DNA from: Rhodococcus sp. SMB37
GTDB taxonomy: Bacteria; Actinomycetota; Actinomycetes; Mycobacteriales; Mycobacteriaceae
Assembly (NCBI RefSeq): GCF_004345605.1
Contig: NZ_SLVY01000002.1
Span: forward strand, 460,406-524,405
Reading direction: 5' to 3'
Length of the DNA: 64,000 bases
Below are positions 47,801-56,600 of this stretch, piece by piece. Below the pieces are notes generated by a model. The model worked only from the letters and a program-made list of their open reading frames with translations, was not told the origin of the DNA and searched no databases. How positions within the stretch are numbered: the stretch's first letter is position 1; each line of letters opens with the position of its first letter. The translations under genes were made by a program, and so were the position numbers.

Positions 47801-50719
47801 GAACACAGGGTGCTGTGCGGGCGACCGAACTGGGTCGAGCACCTCGACGAGTCGCTCGAAGGGGACATCGGCGTTGTCGAATGCGGCGAGATCCGCTGTC
47901 CGCACCTGTTCGAGCAGTTCGACGAAGGTGTCCCCGAGTTCCACCGGTGTGCGGAGCGCGAGCATGTTGACGAACATCCCGACGACATCGTCGAGTTCGG
48001 GTGCGGTCCGTCCGGCGACCGGGGTGCCGACCACCACGTCCGCGGTGTCGGACAGTCGCGCGAGGAGAACCGCGAGGGCGGCGTGCATGACCATGAAAGG
48101 TGTCGCGCCGCCTCGACGTGCGAGTTCCGAGATCCCCCGGTACATCTCGGGGTCGAGCACCGTGCGCACCCGGTCGCCGGCGGATCCGAGGATCGCAGGG
48201 CGTGGGCGATCGGTGCAGAGCTCGAGGGTTCCGGGGATTCCTTCCAGAGTCTCCGCCCAGAACGCACGTTGCCGACCCGCGACGGACCGCGGGTCCTCGT
48301 CGGAACCGAGGAGTTCGCGCTGCCAGAGGGTGTAGTCGGCGTACTGGACGGGCATCGGGGCCCAGTCGGGTCGAGCACCGCCGCTACGTGCGGTGTACGC
48401 GGACACGAGGTCGCGTACGAGCGGAGCCAGCGAGGATCCATCACCTGCGATGTGATGCATCACCAGGGCGAGGATGTGTTCGCTCGGGCCGTTCGCGAGT
48501 ATGGATGCACGCACGGGGACCTGGTTCGTTACGTCGAATGCTTCGCCCGCGAGTTCGCCGAGTCGCTGCGGAAGGTCCTCCGCGTCCACAGTCTCGACGG
48601 CCACGTCGAACTCGACATCGGCAGGGTCGAGGATCCGCTGTTCACCGACGCCGTCGATCTCGGGGTAGACCGTACGCAGCGTCTCGTGCCTCGCAACGAT
48701 GTCGGCGAGCGCGGTGCGCATCGCCTCCACGTCGAGATGTCCGGTGAGCCGCACCGCGAGCGGGATGTTGTAGAGCGACGAGTGTGGTTCGAGGCGGTTG
48801 AGGAACCACATGCGTTGCTGAGCGTAGGACAGGGGTAGGTGATCGGGCCGACTCCTCGGAGCGAGCAATGACGTTCCGGCCGACGGCGAATCGTCCACAC
48901 GCGCGGCCAGCGACGCCACCGTCGGCTCGTCGAACAATGCCGCGGCCGTGACGGTAACGCCGAGCACGGACCGGAGATGGCCCACCACACGGGTCGCGAG
49001 CAGTGAGTTTCCGCCGAGATCGAAGAAATCGTCGTCGAGACCGACCTGTTCGACCCCGAGCGCATCCGCGAATACCGCCGCGACCGCGACTTCCGTCGCC
49101 GACTGCGGCGCGCGGAAGTCGGTGACCACCGGATCGGGATCGGGAAGCGCCGAGCGGTCGAGCTTTCCGGATGGGGTGAGCGGGAGCCGGTCCAGGGGCA
49201 CGATCACCGAAGGCACCATGTATGACGGGAGGAGAGCCGTCGCATGCTCGGTGAGCTCACGAACATCCGGCCGGGTGTCGGTGCCATGCACGTACGACAC
49301 CAATCGGGATTCGCCGGCCGCAGTCGAACGCCCCACCGTCACCGCGAAATCCACACCGGCGCACGACGACAACACCGCATCGATCTCACCCAACTCGATA
49401 CGGAACCCCCGCACCTTCACCTGAAAATCGTTGCGCCCCACATACACGATCCCCGACCGAGCATCACGCGGACCCCGCACCACATCACCGGTCCGGTACA
49501 TCCGCGCACCACCCGGCGCCGCCACGAACCGCGACGCAGTCAACCCCGCACGACCGTGATATCCCCGAGCAACCCCGGGACCCGACAGATACAACTCACC
49601 CGCCACACCCACCGGAACCGGATGCAACCGCGAATCCAACACGTGACCAGCAGAATTGCGGATCGGCGCACCGATCGTCACCTGCTCACCCGGCACCAAC
49701 GGATCCGACATCGTGATCACGATCGTCGTCTCCGTCGGACCGTACACGTTGAAGAACCGACGACCCGGCGCCCACCGCGTCACCAGATCCGGCGGACACG
49801 CCTCCCCACCGACGACAACGCACTCCAATACGGCCAGCCCGGCCGGATCCACCGACGCCAATGCGGCCGGCGTCACGAAACCATGTGTCACACCCTGCCG
49901 CACAACAAATTCCGAGAACTCGGCGCCGCCGAACACTGACGTCGGCGACACCACCATCGTCGATGAGGCCCCCACCGCCAACAACAACTCCAACACCGAT
50001 GCATCGAAGCTGGGAGAGGCGAAGTGCAGCGTCCGCGACCCGGGGCCCAGTCCGTACCGCTCGACCTGCTCGGCGCAGAAATTCGCCAGTCCCGAATGCG
50101 TGACCACAACACCCTTGGGGCGCCCCGTGGAACCCGACGTGTAGATGATGTACGCCGCATGCTCGAGCCGCAACGTGCGGATCCGTTCGTCGAACGTGAC
50201 GGGGACCGACGGCAGCGCCGCAAGCGCGGACTCGGTCTCGGGTGCGTCGACGACGACGACGTCAGCATCGGTCGCCACTGCTTCGACCTGGCTCGCCAGC
50301 GTCAGGACGAGATCCGCCCCCGAATCGGTGAGCATGTATTCGATGCGGTCGGCCGGATAGTTGGGATCCACCGGTACGAACGCGGCACCGGTCTTGGCCA
50401 CGGCCCACGTGGCAAGAACCGACTCGAGCGAGCGGGTCATCAGGATTGCAACGCGATCCTCCGGTCCTACGCCGCGGTCCAGCAGCAAACGCGCCAACGC
50501 GGACGACGCGGCATCGAGCTCGCGATACGTGCGAGCTCCGGAATCGGACACCACCGCGGGAGCGTCGGGATCGCGCTCGACAGCGGCGGCGAGCAGGTGA
50601 GGCAGCAGCGGCATGGGAGTATGACGTCGGATTCGCCTGAAACGACCGTTTCGACGGGTGAGAACACGGCCCGCATTGCTCGAATGTACGTCCCCGGACT
50701 CGATGACCTCGACCGTCAT
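44840..50719 (-). CDS. Two-module NRPS: A-T-C-A-T-TE
   Basis: A 1959-residue synthetase. Approximate domains: Arg-rich tail 15-35; A1 40-545; T1 555-620 (LGGNSLLATR); C 620-1070 (HHIAGDG); A2 1090-1600; T2 1620-1690 (IGGTSLSAVK); TE 1695-1958 (GWSMGG). Codes read against GrsA-A: A1 DALFVGVIV-K (hydrophobic, close to A1 of the downstream gene), A2 DLWHLILVS-K, which resembles serine codes (DVWHLSLVD) but has Ile and Ser at the two discriminating positions. Like its neighbours it begins with A and ends with TE, so alone it would make a dipeptide. The ATG at 50719 follows GGGGAG closely and was preferred over an in-frame start 33 codons upstream. Confidence 0.95.
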   Translation of the reverse strand: MTVEVIESGDVHSSNAGRVLTRRNGRFRRIRRHTPMPLLPHLLAAAVERDPDAPAVVSDSGARTYRELDAASSALARLLLDRGVGPEDRVAILMTRSLESVLATWAVAKTGAAFVPVDPNYPADRIEYMLTDSGADLVLTLASQVEAVATDADVVVVDAPETESALAALPSVPVTFDERIRTLRLEHAAYIIYTSGSTGRPKGVVVTHSGLANFCAEQVERYGLGPGSRTLHFASPSFDASVLELLLAVGASSTMVVSPTSVFGGAEFSEFVVRQGVTHGFVTPAALASVDPAGLAVLECVVVGGEACPPDLVTRWAPGRRFFNVYGPTETTIVITMSDPLVPGEQVTIGAPIRNSAGHVLDSRLHPVPVGVAGELYLSGPGVARGYHGRAGLTASRFVAAPGGARMYRTGDVVRGPRDARSGIVYVGRNDFQVKVRGFRIELGEIDAVLSSCAGVDFAVTVGRSTAAGESRLVSYVHGTDTRPDVRELTEHATALLPSYMVPSVIVPLDRLPLTPSGKLDRSALPDPDPVVTDFRAPQSATEVAVAAVFADALGVEQVGLDDDFFDLGGNSLLATRVVGHLRSVLGVTVTAAALFDEPTVASLAARVDDSPSAGTSLLAPRSRPDHLPLSYAQQRMWFLNRLEPHSSLYNIPLAVRLTGHLDVEAMRTALADIVARHETLRTVYPEIDGVGEQRILDPADVEFDVAVETVDAEDLPQRLGELAGEAFDVTNQVPVRASILANGPSEHILALVMHHIAGDGSSLAPLVRDLVSAYTARSGGARPDWAPMPVQYADYTLWQRELLGSDEDPRSVAGRQRAFWAETLEGIPGTLELCTDRPRPAILGSAGDRVRTVLDPEMYRGISELARRGGATPFMVMHAALAVLLARLSDTADVVVGTPVAGRTAPELDDVVGMFVNMLALRTPVELGDTFVELLEQVRTADLAAFDNADVPFERLVEVLDPVRSPAQHPVFQVGFSYQNFTVDSLSLPGLEVEPLDTASTSVRFDLHVTIVDHGTGGGQDGFGIEFGFATELFDRSSVQRMLDRYVRILNAVVGDASVPVGDVDLHDPQELEAMLQAWEAEQHAVGPGRTLADLFDDQVRATPDAVALVDGTDTVTYRDFAARVNRLARLLIDRGVGPETVVALAMRRSTDLIVAMYAVAEAGGVYLPLDPDHPAERIGYVLDTASPAGVLTTSRERIDFPAGPFVLELDSLELDDYDGRPIRNSERISPLRSDNAAYVIFTSGSTGRPKGVVVSHGAIVNQLVWKREHFALTSSDAVLLKTAATFDLSVWEFWSALTAGARLVIAAPDGHRDPAYLNDLIRREHVTTLHVVPSMLDALLDDAGGELPDTLRQVLAIGEVLPVDTAERALSQSASGLVNLYGPTEAAVSVTAHEVLELPSTSVPIGEPVSNTQVFVLDERLHPVPPGVPGELYLAGTQLARGYLGRPGLTTERFVANPFGDPGTRLYRTGDIVRWRPSDATGSGTLEYLDRADFQVKVRGFRIELGEIEVAMRSLPQVREAVASVQPGASVQSGDRIVVFVVPAGKQLDIPAMRSELARMLPSYMVPQGFVALDAVPLNINGKVDRKALPKPEVTPRPYRAPRTSTENAVAAAFADVLDIPGKVGLDDDFFEIGGTSLSAVKVVARVREYLFAEVPLPWLFLHPSVEQLAARIDAEALGARSAATDPFDAVLPLKTGGAGAPVFCFHPVTGLSWSFVGLARHLGDKRSVYGLQSPALQEGADMPADIEAWAYEYVRHIRGIAPHGPYHLVGWSMGGVLAHAVAVALQREGEQISTLAVLDTYPADADIDSDTGLQESAPTVADMFGVADGATSGATNGVTVGEMSIADLTPEAAMDLAAALPSPLGDLTPARIERMFDGVRHSYRALATHRPGKFDGDLLVFVAGDDRSASDAESWHRHVSGVVVAEMVPETHWRMLSRDAVAHIGPVLGRWLAGRS
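49311..49813 (-). repeat. 503-bp tract nearly identical to 43220-43722
   Basis: Second copy of the A5-A8 tract, here in A1 of the two-module NRPS; offset 6091 bp. It contains a 61-bp block (49370-49430) over motif A8 that is also identical in the four-module gene (43279-43339) and in the A-T cassette at 59679-59739. Confidence 0.85.
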
Positions 50720-50892
50720 ACCACTCCCCGTTCTACATCGGGGCGGAATGCGGTCGTGGGCAGCATATTCGGCGATACCCACGGGACGAGTGCTTTGCGT
50801 GAACGAGGCCCCCGACAAACCGGGTCACGCACACCGACCGCTTCCGAGTCTTACATGAGAACACTGTCGTTTCCACTTGAATGATGATTGAA

Positions 50893-53601
50893 CTATTCGA
50901 TTTCGACTGAAACAGAGAACAATTCGGACATTTCGTGAACAGTGGTCCACGCCGCGATGCGCGGGCCCACCACCTTACACGCGTCGGGTCCCGTCAGCTC
51001 CCAGTGGGACACCTGGACCTCACAGCGGTGCACCTCGCCCGCGACGAACGGGGTCCAGTCGAGAAGGGAATGATCCGCTCCCGGTTCCGATCCCCGCGCC
51101 GCCACGAAGAGGACGTCCCCTGAGAACCGACCCGGCCGATGGTGCGCGAGCACATCGAACGACCATCCGATTCCGTCGAGAAAATCTGTCGTCGTGGGAA
51201 CCCCGGCGGTACCCGCATCCAACTCCCGTGTGATATCCGACACCAATGCGCCCGCGCCGCGGAGACCTGGGGCGACGCCGCCCTGCAATGCCGCGAGGGC
51301 AACCTGCTCCACATCGACGGGCGCCTCCAACGGCGCCGGAACCTGCGTGTCGAGCAGGATCAACGACGCCACCTCGTCTCCGTCGCGCTGCAATTGCACG
51401 GCCATCTCGTGGGCGATCACGCCGCCCATCGACCACCCCGCGAGGTGGTAACGCCCACGAGGCTGCAAACGACGGATCTCGGATACGTAGAGCCGGGCCC
51501 ATTCGTCGATGGATCGGGGCAGTCCGTCGGCACCGGACAATGCGGGTGATTGGAATCCGTAGACGGGCCGCCCTTCCTGCACGTACTTCGCCAGTTCCGC
51601 AAAGCTCCAGGCGAGTCCGACCACCGGGTGGACGAAGAAGACCGATTCGAGATCCGGGTCGCCGGCACGGAGCGGGATGACCATGTCGAATGCACCCCCC
51701 ATTGCGGGCTCGCCCGACTCGACTAACGCCCCGATCCGGGCAGCCAACTCCTCCACCGACCCCGACTCGAACACCACCGGCACCGGCACCCGCACACCCA
51801 CCACCGACGACAACCGCGCCACCACACGCGTCGCCGCCAACGAATTACCCCCCAAATCCACAAACGAATCATCCAAACCGACCCGCTCCACCCCCAACAC
51901 CGACGCCACCACCGACGCCACAGACTCCTCCAACACCGACCGCGGCGCCCGAAACTCCCGCACCGCAAACACCGGCTCCGGCAACGCCCCCCGATCCACC
52001 TTCCCCACCGGAGTCAACGGCACCTCATCAAGCACCACCACCAACGCCGGCACCATATACCCCGGCAACACCCCCGCAACCTGCTCACGCACCACACCCG
52101 AATCGAGCACCACACCCGACTCCGACACCACATACGACACCAACGCCGACTCACCCGACGCCAACACCGCCCCCACCGTCACCGCAAAACCCACCCCCGG
52201 CAACGACGCCAACACCGCATCGATCTCACCCAACTCGATTCCGAACCCCCGCAGCTTCACCTGAAAATCGCTACGCCCCACATACTCGAACACCCCACCC
52301 GAACCACGACGAACCACATCCCCCGTCCGATACATCCGCCCACCCGACGACGAAAACGGATCCGCCACAAAACGAGACGACGTCAACCCCACACGACCGT
52401 GATACCCCCGCGCCACCTGCGCCCCCGCCACATACAACTCCCCCACCACACCATCAGGCACCGGACGCAAACGCTCATCCAGCACAAAACACCCCACCCC
52501 CGCAATCGCCGACCCGATCGACACCCCCGAACCCGGCACCAACTCCGACGAACTCGTCGCCAAAATCGTCGTCTCCGTCGGACCATACGCATTGAAAAAA
52601 CGCCTCACACCCGGAACAGACCACCGCCGCACCAACTCCGGCGTAAACGCCTCCCCCGCCACCACCACAGTCGACAACGAATCCAACCCCACCGGATCCA
52701 TCGACCCCAACGCACCCGGCGTCATGAACACATGCGACACCCGCTCCGCCGCAATCAACTCCGCCAACTCCGGCCCACCACCCACACCCGCCGGAGCCAC
52801 CACCACCGACGCCCCCACCGAAAACCCCACCAACAACTCCAACAACGACACATCGAAACTCGGCGAACACACATGCAACACCCGAGACGACCCATCCACC
52901 CCGAAATGCTCACGCTCAGCCGAAATCAACGGCGCCACACCAGCATGCGACACCACCACACCCTTAGGCCGCCCCGTCGACCCCGACGTATAAATCATCC
53001 ACGCCGCATCAGAAAGCTCCACCGACCGCACCCGATCCGCATACGACACCGGACGCGACGACAACCCCCCCACCTCGGACACCAACCCCGCATCATCGAA
53101 CACCACCACCGGCACCGTGGGCGGGCACGACACAGACACCACATCCACCACCGACGACACCGTCACAGCCAACACAGCACCCGAATCAGCCACCATGAAC
53201 TGCACACGCTCAGCCGGATACCCCGGATCCACCGGCACAAAAGTCGCCCCCGACTTCACCACCGCCCACAACACCACCACCGACTCCAACGAACGCGGCA
53301 CCGCCACCACCACCGCATCCCCCGGACCCACACCCCGAGAAATCAACCACCGAGCCCACCGCGACGAACACTCATCGAGCTCCCGATACGACAACGACCG
53401 CTCACCAGCAACCACCGCCACCGCATCACCACACGACTCCACCGCAGACACCAACAACTGCGACAACACCACACCCCGACCACGCCCACCACGTTGCTTC
53501 GAGGGGTTCTTCCGTCCGGCCCGTGCGATCCGGCCGCTTTGTCGCAATTCTTCCGCTTCGGCCTGTCCAACCGAACGCGACCCCCGGTCAGCACCCACCA
53601 C
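50893..53601 (-). CDS. Single-module NRPS: A-T-TE
   Basis: A 902-residue protein: basic tail (about 15-35), A 37-547, T 565-630 ([16 protein letters not shown]), TE 637-902 (GWSMGGVIAHE). There is no C domain, so it needs one in trans; the upstream gene ends in C plus a dead A half-domain, which suggests it supplies that C. The code read against GrsA-A is DVLFVAAIL-K, identical to A1 of the upstream gene; the amino acid is not called. Motif A8 reads VKLRGFGIELGE, where the usual Arg before IELGE is Gly; this may impair activity. The GTG start at 53601 has GGAAGGAG 8 nt upstream, inside a hairpin. Confidence 0.93.
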   Translation of the reverse strand: MVGADRGSRSVGQAEAEELRQSGRIARAGRKNPSKQRGGRGRGVVLSQLLVSAVESCGDAVAVVAGERSLSYRELDECSSRWARWLISRGVGPGDAVVVAVPRSLESVVVLWAVVKSGATFVPVDPGYPAERVQFMVADSGAVLAVTVSSVVDVVSVSCPPTVPVVVFDDAGLVSEVGGLSSRPVSYADRVRSVELSDAAWMIYTSGSTGRPKGVVVSHAGVAPLISAEREHFGVDGSSRVLHVCSPSFDVSLLELLVGFSVGASVVVAPAGVGGGPELAELIAAERVSHVFMTPGALGSMDPVGLDSLSTVVVAGEAFTPELVRRWSVPGVRRFFNAYGPTETTILATSSSELVPGSGVSIGSAIAGVGCFVLDERLRPVPDGVVGELYVAGAQVARGYHGRVGLTSSRFVADPFSSSGGRMYRTGDVVRRGSGGVFEYVGRSDFQVKLRGFGIELGEIDAVLASLPGVGFAVTVGAVLASGESALVSYVVSESGVVLDSGVVREQVAGVLPGYMVPALVVVLDEVPLTPVGKVDRGALPEPVFAVREFRAPRSVLEESVASVVASVLGVERVGLDDSFVDLGGNSLAATRVVARLSSVVGVRVPVPVVFESGSVEELAARIGALVESGEPAMGGAFDMVIPLRAGDPDLESVFFVHPVVGLAWSFAELAKYVQEGRPVYGFQSPALSGADGLPRSIDEWARLYVSEIRRLQPRGRYHLAGWSMGGVIAHEMAVQLQRDGDEVASLILLDTQVPAPLEAPVDVEQVALAALQGGVAPGLRGAGALVSDITRELDAGTAGVPTTTDFLDGIGWSFDVLAHHRPGRFSGDVLFVAARGSEPGADHSLLDWTPFVAGEVHRCEVQVSHWELTGPDACKVVGPRIAAWTTVHEMSELFSVSVEIE
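51732..53492 (-). repeat. 1.76-kb A-T cassette, copy 1 (nearly identical to 59201-60961)
   Basis: Spans the whole A-T didomain from the GGRGRG linker to the end of the T domain. Read side by side with copy 2 (offset 7469 bp) I find only three substitutions, at 52240, 52242 and 52254, all within 15 bp of motif A8. The coding strand is G/T-rich at third positions (GTG, TTG, GGG, TCG, GAT), in contrast with the GTC/CTC/GAC-rich TE domain that follows. Confidence 0.9.
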
Positions 53602-53609
53602 GAAATCGA

Positions 53610-53650
53610 CTCCTTCCGGTCGAGCGACCCCGACGCCACTCGACCGGAAG
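53610..53650 (-). promoter_or_regulatory. Hairpin overlapping the ribosome binding site of the A-T-TE gene
   Basis: CTTCCGGTCGAG (53613-53624) pairs perfectly over 12 bp with 53639-53650, around a 14-nt loop. The ribosome-binding sequence GGAAGGAG (53610-53617 on the minus strand) is partly buried in the stem, 8 nt before the GTG start. The element lies in the 65-bp gap after the upstream NRPS gene. It could act as a terminator/attenuator or restrict translation unless upstream ribosomes open it. Confidence 0.55.
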
Positions 53651-53666
53651 TAAAGTTACCGAACAG

Positions 53667-56600
53667 TTACCTTTCTTGCAGCACCCACGGATCGGCCGCA
53701 CCGGCACTCTTGCCTGCCAGCGGACCCGAAACAACGCTGTCCACCCCGGCGTGTCGGTCGGTGACGATCACAGCTTCGAGGTCCTCCGAATCGGACAATG
53801 TGGATACCTCAGCGGCGGGAACGAATGCATGGCTGACCCACTCTTCGAGTGCGAGCTCGCCGAGGTCATCGTCGCGACCAGGAACGACGACGACCGCGCC
53901 TGCGACCGCCGCGGCCAGCACTGCGAAAACAGTCCAACGGTCGGCGGCCGTGCTGCCGGGCAGAATGCGCGAATCGTAGGTCAGGGCCAGCTCCTCCTGC
54001 CCCCGGCGCAACGCGGCAACCACTTCACCGTGGCTGAGACACACATCACCGAAGCACAGCGCCCGACCACCGGGACCGAGCACCTCGGGGCGATCCGTGT
54101 AGCCGAGTGAACGGCCGGACAGGCCGGCCACCGCCGCGTCGACAGCCGGATCGTCGATCGCGATCCACGTCGTCCCGGCACCCGCCGCCGTCTCCGTGAG
54201 CTCGACGACCCGGTCGGTCGTGGCGAGACCCCATCGCGCGGGCACCTGCCGGTCGACGGACACTGCGGCCCCCGACTTCGCCACCGCCCACAATGCGACC
54301 ACCAGATCGACACCGACCGGAAGTTCCACGGTCACGACATCGCCCGACACCGCTCCGAGGGAGATCAGGTGCCTCGCCCACTGCGACGAGCGAGCCTCGA
54401 TCTCCGCGAAGCTCGACTCCGTGTCGCCGAACACGACGGCGGGAGCGTCCGGATCCGATTCGACGGCAACCTGGAGTTCCTGCGCGATGGTGCGATCCAC
54501 GCTCATCGGTGTCGTCGACGGCACCGACGGCGCCACGGTCGTGCTGACCGAACGCTCACTGTCCGTGCGGATGTCCAGGTCGCCGACCACCGCGGCAGGG
54601 TCGGCCGCCACCGTGTCGAGGAGGGTCATGAACCTGTCTGCGAGAGTGTCGATCGTGTCCGCGTCGAACAGGTCGGTCGCGTAGGTGAAGGCGAGTGCCA
54701 TCTCCCCGGCCGCACCGTCGACGCCCTCCTGCGGTTCCGCGGTCACCTGCAGGTCGAACTTCGCTGCCAGCTCGCCACCGTCGACGGCTTCGACTGTCAG
54801 ACCCGGGAGTTCGAGTCGTGCCGGTTCGATGTTCTGGAACGACAACACCGTCTGGAACACGGGATGCCGCGCCGTCGACCGGGTTGCGACGACCTCGTCG
54901 ACGATCCGCTCGAACGGTACATCGGCGTTCGCGAACGCCTCGAGGTCCGTGGCGCGCGCATCGTCGAGAACCGAGCCGAAGGTGGCAGCAGGGTCGATGT
55001 CGGTGCGCAACGCCAGCGTGTTGACGAACATGCCGACCACGTCGTCGAGCGCACGAGCACCGCGTCCGGCCACGGGTGTGCCGATGACGACGTCGCGGGA
55101 GTTGCTCAGGCGCGACAACAACACCGCAAGTGCGGAGTGCACCACCATGAACAGCGTGGCCCGGTGCGCCGCAGCGAGTTCGTCGAGGCGACTACGGGTT
55201 GCTGCGGTCACCTTGGTGACGCGCGTGGCTCCGCGCAGACTCGGAGTCGCAGGCCGTGGCCGATCCGTGGGCACGTCGAGCAGGTCGGGAACCCCTGCAA
55301 GACGCTCACGCCAGTACGCGAGCTGGACGCCCGCCGGCGACTGCGGATCGTCGGCGTCACCGAAGGCTTCCTGCTGCCACAACGCGAAATCTGCGTACTG
55401 GATCTCGAGCGCGTCGGCAGCGGGAGCATCCCCCGCAAGCCGAGCCACATACGCCGACATCAGATCGCGGGCGAGCGGCGGAAGGGAAGCACCATCGGCC
55501 GAGATGTGATGAACCACGAGCGCAAGTACGTGGTCGTCGGGCGCGATGCTCACGAGACGACCGCGAACGGGTACCTCGGTGGCGACGTCGAATCCCTGCG
55601 AAACCACCTCGACGACGGCCGCGAATGCCTCAGCCTCGGAGTCCACCGTCACCGTCGTGAGGGGATCCACCGCATCGGCATCCAGGATCTCCTGGTACGG
55701 GCCCCGCTCATCCTGTGGATAGACCGTGCGCAGCGACTCGTGTCGCTCGACGATGTCGCGTACCGCGGAAGCCAGTGCCGCGCTGTCGAGGTCGCCGCGC
55801 AATCGGATGGCGAGCGGAATGTTGTATGTCGCCGATCCCTGGTCGAGCTGGTTCAGCACCCACATGCGTTGCTGCGCCAGCGACAACGGGATCCGATCCG
55901 GCCGTGGACCGGCCACCAGTTCGGGAAGCCTCCGGCCTTCCTGCCCGGAGTCGGCTCGCGCCGCAAGACCGGCAACAGTGGGATCTTCGAACAGTTCACG
56001 GATCGCGAGGTTCGAACCCAGCGCCTCGTTGATCCGTGCGATCACCCGTGTCGCGATGAGTGAGTTGCCGCCCAGATCGAAGAACGAATCGTCCGCGCCG
56101 ACCTTCTCGACGTCGAGGATCTGCGCCAGGATCTTCGACACTGCGCGTTCGGACTCCGTCGCCGGTTCCCGGTAGTCGTCGCCGAGAGCGTCCATCCGTG
56201 GCGCCGGGAGAGCTCGTCGGTCGAGCTTTCCGTTGACGGTCAGGGGCAATTCGTCGAGCACGGTCACGATGTCGGGCACCATGTAGCCGGTCAGGAACTC
56301 CGACACCCGGGTGCGCACGTCTGCCGCGACCACGGCCTCGCCCGCGCGCGGCACGACATAACCGACGAGTCGTTCGCCGAGCCCGTCGTCGCGAACCATT
56401 GCAACGGCATGGGCGACACCCGACGCCTGCAGCAGCGCCGCCTCGATCTCGCCGAGTTCGATACGGAAACCGCGCAACTGCACCTGGGAGTCACTGCGGC
56501 CCGCGTATTCGAGAACGCCGACCGAATTCCAGCGTGCGATGTCCCCGGTGCGGTAGAGCCTGCCGCCGCCGAACGGATCCGCGACGAAACGTACCGCAGT

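Noticed and set aside
53667..54510. Pseudo-A tail as a frameshifted normal A domain
   Set aside because: No continuation of the A domain (YGPTE, A7, A8, A10) was found in the other frames downstream; the next 65 bp are a hairpin and the start of the next gene, so a simple frameshift does not explain it.
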